DNA from: Cepaea nemoralis
Lineage: Eukaryota; Mollusca; Gastropoda; Stylommatophora; Helicidae
DNA length: 64,000 nt
Reading direction: 5' to 3'
Assembly: GCA_014155875.1 (NCBI GenBank)
Contig: JACEFZ010005099.1
Coordinates: 7,501-71,500 of the forward strand
The position numbers and the translations under genes were made by a program. The notes under the pieces were generated by a model. That model searched no databases and was not told the DNA's origin. It saw only the letters and a program-made list of their open reading frames with translations. Shown here one piece after another: positions 45,590-57,973 of the stretch (the first letter of the stretch is position 1; each line of letters opens with the position of its first letter).

Positions 45590-46135
45590 GGACAGAACAG
45601 ATGTGTATACATGTGTACTATCCAGAACAGATGTGCACAAATGTGTGCTATCCAGAATAGATGTGTACACATGTGCGCTATCCAAATCAGATGTCCACAC
45701 ATGTGTGCTATCCAGATCAGACATGTACACATGTGTGCCATCCAGATATGACACGTACACATGTGTGCTATCCAGATATTATGTCCACACATGTGTGCTA
45801 TCCAGATAATATGTGTACACATGTGTGCCATCCAGATAATATGTCCACACATGTGTGCTATCCAGATAATATGTGTACACATGTGTGCTATCCAGATAAG
45901 ATATGTACACATGTGTGCTATCCAGATATGTGTACACATGTGTGCTATCCAGATAAGATGTGTACGTGTGTGCTATCCAGATCAGATGTGTACACATGTG
46001 TGCTATCCAGAACAGATGTGTATACATGTGTGCTATCCAAAACATATGTTTACACGTGTGCTATCCAGATCAGATGTGTACACATGTTTGCTATCCAGAT
46101 CAAACGTGCACACATGCATCCTATCCAGATAATCC
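45590..46135. repeat. 30-bp minisatellite with a palindromic core, about 18 copies
   Basis: Unit ATGTGTACACATGTGTGCTA then TCCAGATAAT; ACACATGTGT is a perfect palindrome. Because 30 is a multiple of 3, both strands stay open in several frames with 10-residue repeats (MCTHVCYPDK on plus, IWIAHMCTHI on minus). No flanking gene-like sequence, so I regard the ORFs as artefacts. Confidence 0.95.
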
Positions 46136-46344
46136 TAATATATAAAAATATTAAGATGGTCCCATAGCTGATACAGCCAGTAGGATGCAAAATGTTAGGC
46201 CTTTACAAGACAAAAGTTGAGGTGATCAGTTTTCTTCCTCGCTGCCTCTCCTTAATAGACAATTCCCAGATAATTGTGGTACCCATGTGACTGTACTGGG
46301 TCTACCTCAGTGCACTAGTGATAGAGAAAAATCATTACTCCTGC

Positions 46345-46600
46345 TACTAACTCTAATGCACTGGACTGATTTTTGCATGAGGATTAGCTTTCTCTATTAC
46401 CAGTGTCCCTCATCATCAGGCCCACCCACTCCAACTTCTGAGGTACTTGTAATTCATGTCCCCAAGTCAAAGACGAGAAGTCAACAGTTTAGTCCAATTG
46501 GGCGATGTAGAAGTTGAACCCACTAGCTCGGTAGTAGCACACCAAAAGTTTAAAAGCACACTCTGATCCATTCAGCCATGATGGCCTGCAAGTAAATAAC
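46345..46600 (-). mobile_element. SINE-A copy
   Basis: Reverse complement of the family: CATGATGGCCTGC head end, TTGACTTGGGGACATGAATT, CAGTGTCCCTCATCATC region. Confidence 0.85.
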
Positions 46601-46819
46601 TGAAAAACATGAAGTGTAGGGCAGCGTTACAAGATACAGTTATAAAACATGGTTGCAATGACAAGCCTTTATCAGCAAAGAAGTAATGCAATACAAAAAC
46701 AATGGAAATGACTCTTCAGTACCCACATTAAGTCACTGTAATGTCATTTCCTATGTTTTTATGTGTTTTTTTTAAAAATGATGTATTTTCTTCTTATTTA
46801 CTGATCAGGCTTGTTGCCC

Positions 46820-47060
46820 CAACATTTTGTGTTTTGTTTTAAAAGGCTTGCGAATGCTATTCGTGAGCCGCTTACCACGTGTTTGAAAGAGAGCAGTGAT
46901 TGATTTGGCAGCAGACTGTGTCTCGCTGGTTTTAACATGTTGGTATGGGAGCCGGTCGTTCAGAAAGCAATGGCAAACTGAACGTAAAACTTGCCAAGAC
47001 ATTAACAACGGCAGTAAAATGCTGGTGTTGACTACAACATCCTGTAAAAGATATGCAACT
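46820..47060 (+). mobile_element. SINE-B copy
   Basis: TTTGGCAGCAGACTGTGTCT, AGAAAGCAATGGCAAACTGA, ACATCCTGTAAAAGATATGC. Confidence 0.85.
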
Positions 47061-47399
47061 TTTAAAAAAAAGTTGTATTTTGTAAAGCTGCTCTATGCTT
47101 CATATTCTCCAACTGTTTGCATTTTTACAGCTAAAAAATTCATTAAATTAGTTACAACAGTCACTGCTATAGTCTAACGCTGTTTTGGGGCAGCTAGAAA
47201 GTTATTCATTGTTTGGACTTAAAAAAATTACTCCAGCAGACAACAGCCATTCGCTGCATATTGCTTCACAATGGACTGCGGAGCATATTTTGTTATGACA
47301 TCATGTACTTCATTTTTCATATTTGTTCTACATACAAAGTGTAGTGAGACTTTACAAGCACCCAGTATTTCAGGTCCCAATTCTGGAGATTTTTCTTGG

Positions 47400-48425
47400 T
47401 GAAGGACTTAAATCTTTGAAGCAGACAAAGACTTCAGACTCTAAATTCACACAGATCACTTCAACTTCACATCGATAACATGCCAGTAGAAAGTGTAATT
47501 GAACACAAAACATTAGGCCTCATCACTGATAGAAACCTAACCTTTAATCCCCACTTGTTCAAGCGCTCACTAAACAAACAGCGAAAAAAGTCTACCAACT
47601 CGCGCAAAATTAAAAATGTCCTTGATGAGGACACAAGGAAAATATTCTATACGTCTCACATACAGACACATTTTGACTACTGCTCTACAATCTGGGATGG
47701 TTGTTCCAATTCAAGCACCAAGCGACTTTACTCACTCCAGAAACGGGCCATATGAGTTTAATTTATAGCAAACATTTAACTGACAATCCTAGCCTGCATA
47801 AACGCCTTCAGTTACTACCACTCCGCAAACGGCTGCTTTTCAATAAGGCCAAACTAATTCACAAAATCCTACATCGGAATGCCCCAAATTACCTTTGGCC
47901 ATTGAATATAATGCCAGACACAGTAAACGATTAAATATATTACACGTTCTGAAGCCTAGGATAGACTTATACAAAACAAGCTTAACGTACTCTGCAGCTC
48001 AGCTGTGGAACAATCTTCCACATGAAATAAAAGACATCACCAATCCCTATACATATAATTGCAAATTATTTGAACACTATCTCAGTACGGTTTACCTTCC
48101 CCCTTAATAATAGAAACAATAATAATAATAAAACCCTAGTATAACAGCCAGTCCCCTTTTGGTAGGCCAGTATATTCCACATAGCTAATAACAAGTGCCA
48201 CACCAGTTATTACTATTACTGAGTCGTATAGTATTGATTTTTAATTTTTCCAGATGCCTTTATAATGCATATCTTTTATATTGTTGCTGTTTTCAGTTAG
48301 CCTTGAATGATGTGTGAATGGTATAATGTATGAAAGAGAGTGATAAAAGGGCAGAATGTTAAACGGGCCTGCGTGCCCAATTCTTAACCCTTTCAAAATA
48401 AAGTTTTGTTGTTGTTGTTGTTTCC
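47400..48425 (+). pseudogene. CR1/L2-like LINE 3' end
   Basis: Plus strand, three frames: PVESVIEHKTLGLITDRNLT; FYTSHIQTHFDYCSTIWDGC with SLQKRAI; NPSLHKRLQLLPLRKRLLFN, KAKLIHKILHRNAPNYLWPL; DLYKTSLTYSAAQLWNNLPH. The FDYC..W, LP.R.RL, AP.YL and W..LP landmarks define the C-terminal domain of CR1/L2-like LINEs. The 3' tail AATAAAGTTTTG(TTG)n at 48398-48422 fits. Two frame changes. Confidence 0.85.
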
Positions 48426-48654
48426 ATATCCACATCATACCTCTTCTTAGAATAGCCTCCTTTCGTCTTGACTAACTGAGCAATTTTTACCCCTTTAACT
48501 TTAAACTTGTTCATGGTTGGCTGAATTTTGCAATTAAAGTTTTTGACAGGTAACTAGCCTTACGCCAATGCTTCTTTAATGACTTCTTACTACATGCATT
48601 GTAGGTTACAGCCTTGCTATTCTTTCCTTCCCTTATGGGCCACAGTAACATCAT

Positions 48655-49125
48655 TTCTATTGGCACCTTGCTTTCTTGACAGACAACAGTTTGTTACATT
48701 ATGCTTAAAACCAAGGCATAATAACCACAACCCATGGAGGGGACCAGGGATGAAGTTATATCTCTCCATGTTTTGCCCTTGCAGACTGATCCTTCTCTTG
48801 GCCTGCCTAGTTTATTCCAGAGGAAAGGTAACATCAATACATCTAGAACAAGACAACCTGCAGAAGCTTTGATCCTAGACCTGTTGCTGACCAAGGCTTA
48901 GGTCCTTGTCTGCCCTGCTATGACATTTAGTCTTTAGGTTGTTGTTCCCGCACTAGGATATGGCTTGTACCCTCCCATTTGTGCACCTCTGTATGAAGCT
49001 GTTGGCACAATGTGGGGTGTCGGGTTTGGTGAGTGCTGCCCAACATTCAGCACTAACAGAAAGCAGGTAGTTCCATCTTCTGTCATACGGTAGCTCAGTC
49101 ATATCTGACTAACACCTGATAGTAA
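48655..49125 (-). mobile_element. Dispersed repeat R430, copy 2
   Basis: Homologous throughout to 31517-31990. Its right end is about 25 bases from the SH3YL1 exon 2 donor. Confidence 0.78.
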
Positions 49126-49149
49126 CATACGGGCACTAATTGACCATAC

Positions 49150-49281
49150 CTGTACCAAAAAAGCTGCCTCCACAATCAAGTTTTGCAATGACTATGCCAC
49201 TGCCTCCGCGAGCTGTAACTAGGAATCCAGCTTTAAAAACTGTAATGATTGCAAGACCTTTAGCTTTGGCAAGAATTCCAG
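49150..49281 (-). CDS. SH3YL1: SH3YL1 coding exon 2 (SYLF core)
   Basis: Acceptor TTCTTGTAG, donor ACAG|GTATGG, phase 1 at both ends. It encodes AGILAKAKGLAI, FKAGFLVTARGGSGIVIAKL, the most conserved stretch of the SYLF domain. The last residues (DCGGSFFGT) do not match the usual short PDGK-like link to WSAPSAI and make the loop about six residues longer than in vertebrate SH3YL1. The canonical donor and the matching phase of exon 3 support the boundary as drawn; a private alternative donor inside this segment cannot be excluded. Confidence 0.9.
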
Positions 49282-49749
49282 CTACAAGAAAAGATAATCA
49301 CACAACATAGTATCTCAGAAACAATTCTTTCAACATTTGTTTTAAAATATGAACAGCTGTATTCATCAAATCTGTAAAAGACTTGCCAATTTTAACTGAT
49401 TTAGTGCCGAAGTATATCATCGCTAAATGTGACTTACCATTTGGACCGAAGAGCATTATATAGTCTAGTCGTACTAGGGTCATCATGTTATTTGTTTTGT
49501 ATTGCGGTATCTTCCACAATTTCAATGTTCAGTGAATGGAGATTTACATTATAATACTTGTTCACTTGATTGTGCACCATGTTTGGGCCAAGCCTACTTC
49601 TTTGTTTGGTACTGAATTTGTTACAGTGCTTTGAACTCTTTACAGCATGTTCCTTATTGTTTGTACATAGGTGTACATTTAGAATCAGGCCAAATTTGAC
49701 TGAAAATTAATTTTACTGATGTAAATTTATGCAAGCCTAATGAAAATTT

Positions 49750-49945
49750 AGAAGTCGATGTGGCTGAGAGGTTTAACATACTCATGTTTAAACTTTTGCT
49801 TCTGATGGGTTTGGACAGTTGCACTTAAATGTTGACTTCTTGTTCAGAAAGCAACGGCAAACTACTGAATGTAAACTTACCTAGTAAATAACAGACAGAC
49901 AAAGGGTCATGGGTTGACTGCAACATCCCACAAAGGACATGCAAT
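49750..49945 (+). mobile_element. SINE-A head joined to SINE-B tail
   Basis: 49750-49845 carries GATGTGGCTGAGAGGTTTAA and GTTGACTTCTTG (SINE-A); at about 49842 it changes into the SINE-B tail (CAGAAAGCAACGGCAAACTA; CAACATCCCACAAAGGACAT). Either a hybrid or a nested truncation. Confidence 0.6.
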
Positions 49946-49964
49946 TATCTTTTAATGAGTATTT

Positions 49965-50360
49965 ATTGAACTTTAGGAAGACACTGACTAGACAGCAGCA
50001 TGTCAAAGGCAGCTCAGAAAATGTCAATAAACATCTAAAGGCAGCAGAAATATGGTTTCTAAAGAAAATACAAAGAATACCATAGATGGGCATAAAACCA
50101 AACAAGGGAGTCCTTTCAAGAAATTAGACGTTGGCAGTCAAGATTTAGGGAGCTTTTATAAGGAGAAAAACCTGGAACCTTGATGAAAAATGACAAACTT
50201 GATAGGGAAAGAGCATGGGGAATGCAAAATGATAAATTAAAAGCTGGATGACTTGGCCACATGACACAATATGGGACCAGAACACAGACCTGATCTGATT
50301 CTGTCCTGACTGTGAGATAGTGAACAATAATGCCATGGTTATCAGTATGTCACATGATGA
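49965..50360 (+). pseudogene. RTE-like LINE 3' fragment
   Basis: Blocks for AAEIWFLKKIQRIP, a REIRRWQSRFR-like segment and the terminal TVR-x-MPWLSVCHMM text; all with stops. Confidence 0.7.
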
Positions 50361-51149
50361 TAGTCAGTTCCCTCTCACTCGAAGCTCTCGTTTGGAGAAT
50401 TTATGACTATAAGACTGCATCAAATTAATCCTTAAATGCCCACAGGAATTCTTGACTGTCTGCCTCGAAAACAGGAACACATTACTGTTACTGCTCTGCC
50501 TGGAAGCACTTCAACTAGTTTGACCTTCTGTGAAAATCAGCGTGACAGATCAGGACAATTCTTATCAACAAGAAACCAACTTATGACACTTGCGCTGTCT
50601 CTGATGTGTGTATGTCACACACACAATTTTCTCTGCTATTTTTGTACAGATCACAATTATACAATCGACCAGCTATTAAAAATTTTCAATTCTAAAAATC
50701 TGTCTTTATGTTCTGAAGCCATTAAAAGACAAAGCTTTGTAACGACTTAGCACGTCTTACACCCATAAATCATTAAGAGCTGAAAGTCATATTTTTCATA
50801 AAAAGTATTTTTCCTGCTCTTATTTTTAAAATGACATTTTAATAATAATCATCAAATGCCATCTCCATATTGAAGGCTTGTGATAATGAGTAAGAGGATA
50901 TTCTCTTAAGGTGCTAAATTGTTTGAGACAATGCCTCCTTTTGCAATCTTGCATGTAACAGTTTCATTATTTCTTCTCTAGGGAGATCTTGAGAAGAGAA
51001 TAAGAAGAACACAGGATTGCTTCCATTTGTGTGTTTGAAGAGATGAAAACAAACTCTATGGAGATGTCAACAAGCTCAAAATGACTGCTGCCTTCTTCTA
51101 ACTAATTTGTATTGACGTGTGAAGGCGAATGAAGAAGAAATACTATTAG

Positions 51150-54100
51150 CGTCAAAGCTATTTTGATAGAAGAACTATTGTACTGTTAATGTTGATGTTG
51201 AATTGAAAGGAGGACTATTGTACTAGTAGTTATGATGTTGTATTGAGAGAAGAACTTTTGAACTATTACTTTTGATGCTGTATTGCTAGAAAAACTACAT
51301 TACTATTAGTGTTGATGCTGTATTACTAGGAGAACTAACATGTTATTAGTGTTAATACTGTATTGCTAGGAGAACTAATGAACTATTATTACAAGAAGAA
51401 TTATTTGACAATTACTGGTGATACTGTATTGAGAAGGAGACTACTGTACTAAATCAATCAATCATGTGCCGTGCCGGAAAGCTTGGCGGTCATGACGTGC
51501 CATTTCACTCGATCACCAGAGTCATGGATCAGCTCAGTGTTCCTGTCTCGACCAGCTAATTTTAATGTCTCTGTCCTTGTCTTGCGATGATCAGTTATGA
51601 CGTGAATCATATAATGAACTAGGCACTTTTAAAGAAGGTAGTTTGCCGTTGCTTTCCTTCCTGGCAGTGACCATACTGGCCGGGTGACCACAGCCATTGT
51701 CCCAATAAAGAGATCTTCTGCTTGCAGTCGCAAAATTTGAGACCATAACCAACAACTATCTGTCAGCTGCACTAAAAATTTCATCCACCACCTGCCTTCC
51801 GTGGCTTCTTTTGAACAGTTCCAATAAACAAATACGAAAAAACACCACATAATCCACAGGAAAACACTAAAAACAGCATCTCCCGAAGAATGAACGCGTT
51901 AAGCCATCACCATTTTACCGGGGGAAAAAAGAGGTACTACTAGTGTTGATACTATTTTGCCAGGAGAACTATTGCCATACACTGCAAGGTACTATATTGG
52001 CAGTCAATAACAATGATGACAGTGTTGACGGTGTATTAGGAGAACTATTAGACTATTAGTGTTGATACTGTATTGCTAGAAGAACTAAAGTACACTAAGT
52101 GTTGATGCTGTATTGCTAGGAGAACTAAAGTACACTAAGTGTTGATACTGTATTGCTAGGAGAACTAAAGTACACTAAGTGTTGATACTGTATTGCTAGG
52201 AGAACTAAAGTACAATAAGTGTTGATGCTGTATTGCTAGGAGAACTAAAGTACACTAAGTGTTGATGCTGTATTGCTAGGAGAACTAAAGTACACTAAGT
52301 GTTGATGCTGTATTGCTAGGAGAACTAAAGTACACTAAGTGTTGATACTGTATTGCTAGGAGAACTAAAGTACACTAAGTGTTGATACTGTATTGCTAGG
52401 AGAACTAAAGTACACTAAGTGTTGATGCTGTATTGCTAGGAGAACTAAAGTACACTAAGTGTTGATGCTGTATTTCTAGGAGAACTAAAGTACAATAAGT
52501 GTTGATGCTCTATTGCTAGGAGAACTAAAGTACAATAAGTGTTGATACTGTATTGCTAGGAGAACTAAAGTACAATAAGTGTTGATACTGTATTGCTAGG
52601 AGAACTAAAGTACAATAAGTGTTGATACTGTATTGCTAGGAGAACTAAAGTACATTAAGTGTTGATACTGTATTGCTAGGAGAACTAAAGTACATTAAGT
52701 GTTGATACTGTATTGCTAGGAGAACTAAAGTACACTAAGTGTTGATGCTGTATTGCTAGGAGAACTAAAGTACACTAAGTGTTGATACTGTATTGCTAGG
52801 AGAACTAAAGTACACTAAGTGTTGATACTGTATTGCTAGGAGAACTAAAGTACACTAAGTGTTGATGCTGTATTGCTAGGAGAACTAAAGTACACTAAGT
52901 GTTGATGCTGTATTTCTAGGAGAACTAAAGTACAATAAGTGTTGATGCTCTATTGCTAGGAGAACTAAAGTACAATAAGTGTTGATACTGTATTGCTAGG
53001 AGAACTAAAGTACAATAAGTGTTGATACTGTATTGCTAGGAGAACTAAAGTACAATAAGTGTTGATACTGTATTGCTAGGAGAACTAAAGTACATTAAGT
53101 GTTGATACTGTATTGCTAGGAGAACTAAAGTACATTAAGTGTTGATACTGTATTGCTAGGAGAACTAAAGTACATTAAGTGTTGATGCTGTATTGCTAGG
53201 AGAACTAAAGTACACTACGTGTTGATGCTGTATTGCTAGGAGAACTAAAGTACAATTAGTGTTGATACTGTATTGTTAGGAGAACTAAAGTACACTAAGT
53301 GTTGATGCTGTATTGCTAGGAGAACTAAAAGTACACTACGTGTTGATGCTGTATTGCTAGGAGAACTAAAGTACAATTAGTGTTGATACTGTATTGTTAG
53401 GAGAACTAAAGTACACTAAGTGTTGATGCTGTATTGCTAGGAGAACTAAAGTACACTACGTGTTGATGCTGTATTGCTAGGAGAACTAAAGTACAATTAG
53501 TGTTGATACTGTATTGTTAGGAGAACTAAAGTACACTAAGTGTTGATACTGTATTACTAGGAGAACTAAAGTACAATTAGTGTTGATACTGTATTGCTAG
53601 GAGAACTAAAGTACACTAAGTGTTGATACTGTATTGCTAGGAGAACTAAAGTACACTAAGTGTTGATGCTGTATTGCTAGGAGAACTAAAGTACACTAAG
53701 TGTTGATACTGTATTGCTAGGAGAACTAAAGTACACTAAGTGTTGATACTGTATTGCTAGGAGAACTAAAGTACACTAAGTGTTGATGCTGTATTGCTAG
53801 GAGAACTAAAGTACACTAAGTGTTGATGCTGTATTTCTAGGAGAACTAAAGTACAATAAGTGTTGATGCTGTATTTCTAGGAGAACTAAAGTACAATAAG
53901 TGTTGATGCTCTATTGCTAGGAGAACTAAAGTACAATAAGTGTTGATACTGTATTGCTAGGAGAACTAAAGTACAATAAGTGTTGATACTGTATTGCTAG
54001 GAGAACTAAAGTACAATAAGTGTTGATACTGTATTGCTAGGAGAACTAAAGTACATTAAGTGTTGATACTGTATTGCTAGGAGAACTAAAGTACATTAAG

Positions 54101-57100
54101 TGTTGATACTGTATTGCTAGGAGAACTAAAGTACACTAAGTGTTGATACTGTATTGCTAGGAGAACTAAAGTACACTAAGTGTTGATACTGTATTGCTAG
54201 GAGAACTAAAGTACACTAAGTGTTGATGCTGTATTGCTAGGAGAACTAAAGTACACTAAGTGTTGATGCTGTATTTCTAGGAGAACTAAAGTACAATAAG
54301 TGTTGATGCTCTATTGCTAGGAGAACTAAAGTACAATAAGTGTTGATACTGTATTGCTAGGAGAACTAAAGTACAATAAGTGTTGATACTGTATTGCTAG
54401 GAGAACTAAAGTACAATAAGTGTTGATACTGTATTGCTAGGAGAACTAAAGTACATTAAGTGTTGATACTGTATTGCTAGGAGAACTAAAGTACATTAAG
54501 TGTTGATACTGTATTGCTAGGAGAACTAAAGTACACTAAGTGTTGATGCTGTATTGCTAGGAGAACTAAAGTACACTAAGTGTTGATACTGTATTGCTAG
54601 GAGAACTAAAGTACACTAAGTGTTGATACTGTATTGCTAGGAGAACTAAAGTACACTAAGTGTTGATGCTGTATTGCTAGGAGAACTAAAGTACACTAAG
54701 TGTTGATGCTGTATTTCTAGGAGAACTAAAGTACAATAAGTGTTGATGCTCTATTGCTAGGAGAACTAAAGTACAATAAGTGTTGATACTGTATTGCTAG
54801 GAGAACTAAAGTACAATAAGTGTTGATACTGTATTGCTAGGAGAACTAAAGTACAATAAGTGTTGATACTGTATTGCTAGGAGAACTAAAGTACATTAAG
54901 TGTTGATACTGTATTGCTAGGAGAACTAAAGTACATTAAGTGTTGATACTGTATTGCTAGGAGAACTAAAGTACATTAAGTGTTGATGCTGTATTGCTAG
55001 GAGAACTAAAGTACACTAAGTGTTGATGCTGTATTGCTAGGAGAACTAAAGTACACTAAGTGTTGATGCTGTATTTCTAGGAGAACTAAAGTACAATAAG
55101 TGTTGATGCTCTATTGCTAGGAGAACTAAAGTACAATAAGTGTTGATACTGTATTGCTAGGAGAACTAAAGTACAATAAGTGTTGATACTGTATTGCTAG
55201 GAGAACTAAAGTACAATAAGTGTTGATACTGTATTGCTAGGAGAACTAAAGTACATTAAGTGTTGATACTGTATTGCTAGGAGAACTAAAGTACATTAAG
55301 TGTTGATACTGTATTGCTAGGAGAACTAAAGTACATTAAGTGTTGATGCTGTATTGCTAGGAGAACTAAAGTACACTACGTGTTGATGCTGTATTGCTAG
55401 GAGAACTAAAGTACAATTAGTGTTGATACTGTATTGTTAGGAGAACTAAAGTACACTAAGTGTTGATGCTGTATTGCTAGGAGAACTAAAGTACACTACG
55501 TGTTGATGCTGTATTGCTAGGAGAACTAAAGTACAATTAGTGTTGATACTGTATTGTTAGGAGAACTAAAGTACACTAAGTGTTGATGCTGTATTGCTAG
55601 GAGAACTAAAGTACACTACGTGTTGATGCTGTATTGCTAGGAGAACTAAAGTACAATTAGTGTTGATACTGTATTGTTAGGAGAACTAAAGTACACTAAG
55701 TGTTGATACTGTATTACTAGGAGAACTAAAGTACAATTAGTGTTGATACTGTATTGCTAGGAGAACTAAAGTACACTAAGTGTTGATGCTGTATTGCTAG
55801 GAGAACTAAAGTACACTAAGTGTTGATGCTGTATTGCTAGGAGAACTAAAGTACACTAAGTGTTGATACTGTATTGCTAGGAGAACTAAAGTACACTAAG
55901 TGTTGATACTGTATTGCTAGGAGAACTAAAGTACACTAAGTGTTGATGCTGTATTGCTAGGAGAACTAAAGTACACTAAGTGTTGATGCTGTATTTCTAG
56001 GAGAACTAAAGTACAATAAGTGTTGATGCTCTATTGCTAGGAGAACTAAAGTACAATAAGTGTTGATACTGTATTGCTAGGAGAACTAAAGTACAATAAG
56101 TGTTGATACTGTATTGCTAGGAGAACTAAAGTACAATAAGTGTTGATACTGTATTGCTAGGAGAACTAAAGTACATTAAGTGTTGATACTGTATTGCTAG
56201 GAGAACTAAAGTACATTAAGTGTTGATACTGTATTGCTAGGAGAACTAAAGTACACTAAGTGTTGATGCTGTATTGCTAGGAGAACTAAAGTACACTAAG
56301 TGTTGATACTGTATTGCTAGGAGAACTAAAGTACACTAAGTGTTGATACTGTATTGCTAGGAGAACTAAAGTACACTAAGTGTTGATGCTGTATTGCTAG
56401 GAGAACTAAAGTACACTAAGTGTTGATGCTGTATTTCTAGGAGAACTAAAGTACAATAAGTGTTGATGCTCTATTGCTAGGAGAACTAAAGTACAATAAG
56501 TGTTGATACTGTATTGCTAGGAGAACTAAAGTACAATAAGTGTTGATACTGTATTGCTAGGAGAACTAAAGTACAATAAGTGTTGATACTGTATTGCTAG
56601 GAGAACTAAAGTACATTAAGTGTTGATACTGTATTGCTAGGAGAACTAAAGTACATTAAGTGTTGATACTGTATTGCTAGGAGAACTAAAGTACATTAAG
56701 TGTTGATGCTGTATTGCTAGGAGAACTAAAGTACACTACGTGTTGATGCTGTATTGCTAGGAGAACTAAAGTACAATTAGTGTTGATACTGTATTGTTAG
56801 GAGAACTAAAGTACACTAAGTGTTGATGCTGTATTGCTAGGAGAACTAAAGTACACTACGTGTTGATGCTGTATTGCTAGGAGAACTAAAGTACAATTAG
56901 TGTTGATACTGTATTGTTAGGAGAACTAAAGTACACTAAGTGTTGATGCTGTATTGCTAGGAGAACTAAAGTACACTACGTGTTGATGCTGTATTGCTAG
57001 GAGAACTAAAGTACAATTAGTGTTGATACTGTATTGTTAGGAGAACTAAAGTACACTAAGTGTTGATACTGTATTACTAGGAGAACTAAAGTACAATTAG

Positions 57101-57545
57101 TGTTGATACTGTATTGCTAGGAGAACTAAAGTACACTAAGTGTTGATGCTGTATTGCTAGGAGAACTAAAGTACAATTAGTGTTGATGCTGTATTGCTAG
57201 GAGAACTAAAGTACAATTAGTGTTGATGCTGTATTGCTAGGAGAACTAAAGTACTTTTAAGTGTTTATGCTGTATTGCTAGAACTAAAGTACTGTTAGTG
57301 TTTATACTGCATTGCTAGGAGAACTAAAGTACTGTTAGTGTTGATACTGTATTGCTAGAACTAAAGTACAATAAGTGTTGATGCTGTAACTATTGCAAGG
57401 AGAACTAAAGTACGATTAGTGTTGATGCTGTAACTGTATTGCTAGGAGAACTAAAGTACAATTAGTGTTGATGCTGTATTGCTAGGAGAACTAAAGAACA
57501 ATAAGTAAGTGTTGATGCTGTATTGCTAGGACTAGGAGAACTTTT
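51150..57545. repeat. 40-bp minisatellite array with higher-order structure (SH3YL1 intron 1)
   Basis: Unit GTTGATACTGTATTGCTAGG then AGAACTAAAGTACACTAAGT. About 130 near-identical units at 52060-57270, flanked by progressively diverged units (51160-51450, 51925-52060, and 57270-57545). Variants (A/G at base 7; TTTCTAGG; CTCTATTG; ACAATAAG, ACATTAAG, ACACTACG, ACAATTAG) recur in a fixed order. The marker TATTTCTAGG appears near 52471, 52911, 53831, 53871, 54271, 54711, 55071, 55991 and 56431, so 440-base (11-unit) blocks recur three times. Non-coding: each unit has TAG. One extra A at about 53329 shifts the phase. Confidence 0.98.
51452..51920 (-). mobile_element. Internally deleted RTE-1 (SINE-like derivative) inside the array
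   Basis: Has the RTE-1 3' end (AATCAATCAATCATGTGCCG.. to about 51560) joined directly to the first part of the ORF and 5' end (GCTAATTTTAATGTCTCTGT.. through TAGTTTGCCGTTGCTTTCC.. to about 51920). About 2.8 kb of EN-RT is missing at about 51562. GTACT occurs at both outer edges and may be a target duplication. Confidence 0.88.
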
Positions 57546-57699
57546 TCATAATAACTGAACTACTCATAAAAGTATCCTTATCATGTCTAGGATTTGAAAA
57601 GTACTTTAAACCTTTGTACTTGTATACATGTGGCATGTGAACATAACAAGGTTGTTCACAATCATCCTTTCACAGCTTCATCTCTAAACGTTAAAAAAT

Positions 57700-57945
57700 A
57701 AAGTTTGCATATCCTTTACAGGACATCGCTGTCAACATCAGCATGTTTAGCTAATTGTTTATTTCTTGGCAAGATTACGCTCAGTAGTTTGCCATTGCAT
57801 TCAGAGAGACTGGCTCACATACCCCGTAAGTTACCGACGTGGCCAGAACCGCTACCGATTCTCGCTGTCGTCATGATACTCCCGAGAGTATACAAGATTA
57901 CGGAGAAAGTCGCTAGCCTCTAGGCCAGGGAGACCGGCCTAAACG
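57700..57945 (-). mobile_element. SINE-B copy
   Basis: Reverse orientation: TTTGCATATCCTTTACAGGA, TTGGCAAGATTACGCTCAGT, AGTTTGCCATTGCATTC and the tRNA-like head complement GCCAGGGAGACCGGCC. Confidence 0.88.
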
Positions 57946-57973
57946 TTAAACATTACTTAAATTCACTATTTAC

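Noticed and set aside
51150..57545. CRISPR-like array of regularly spaced repeats
   Set aside because: Units are contiguous with no unique spacers, the setting is an animal intron, and no cas-like genes exist.
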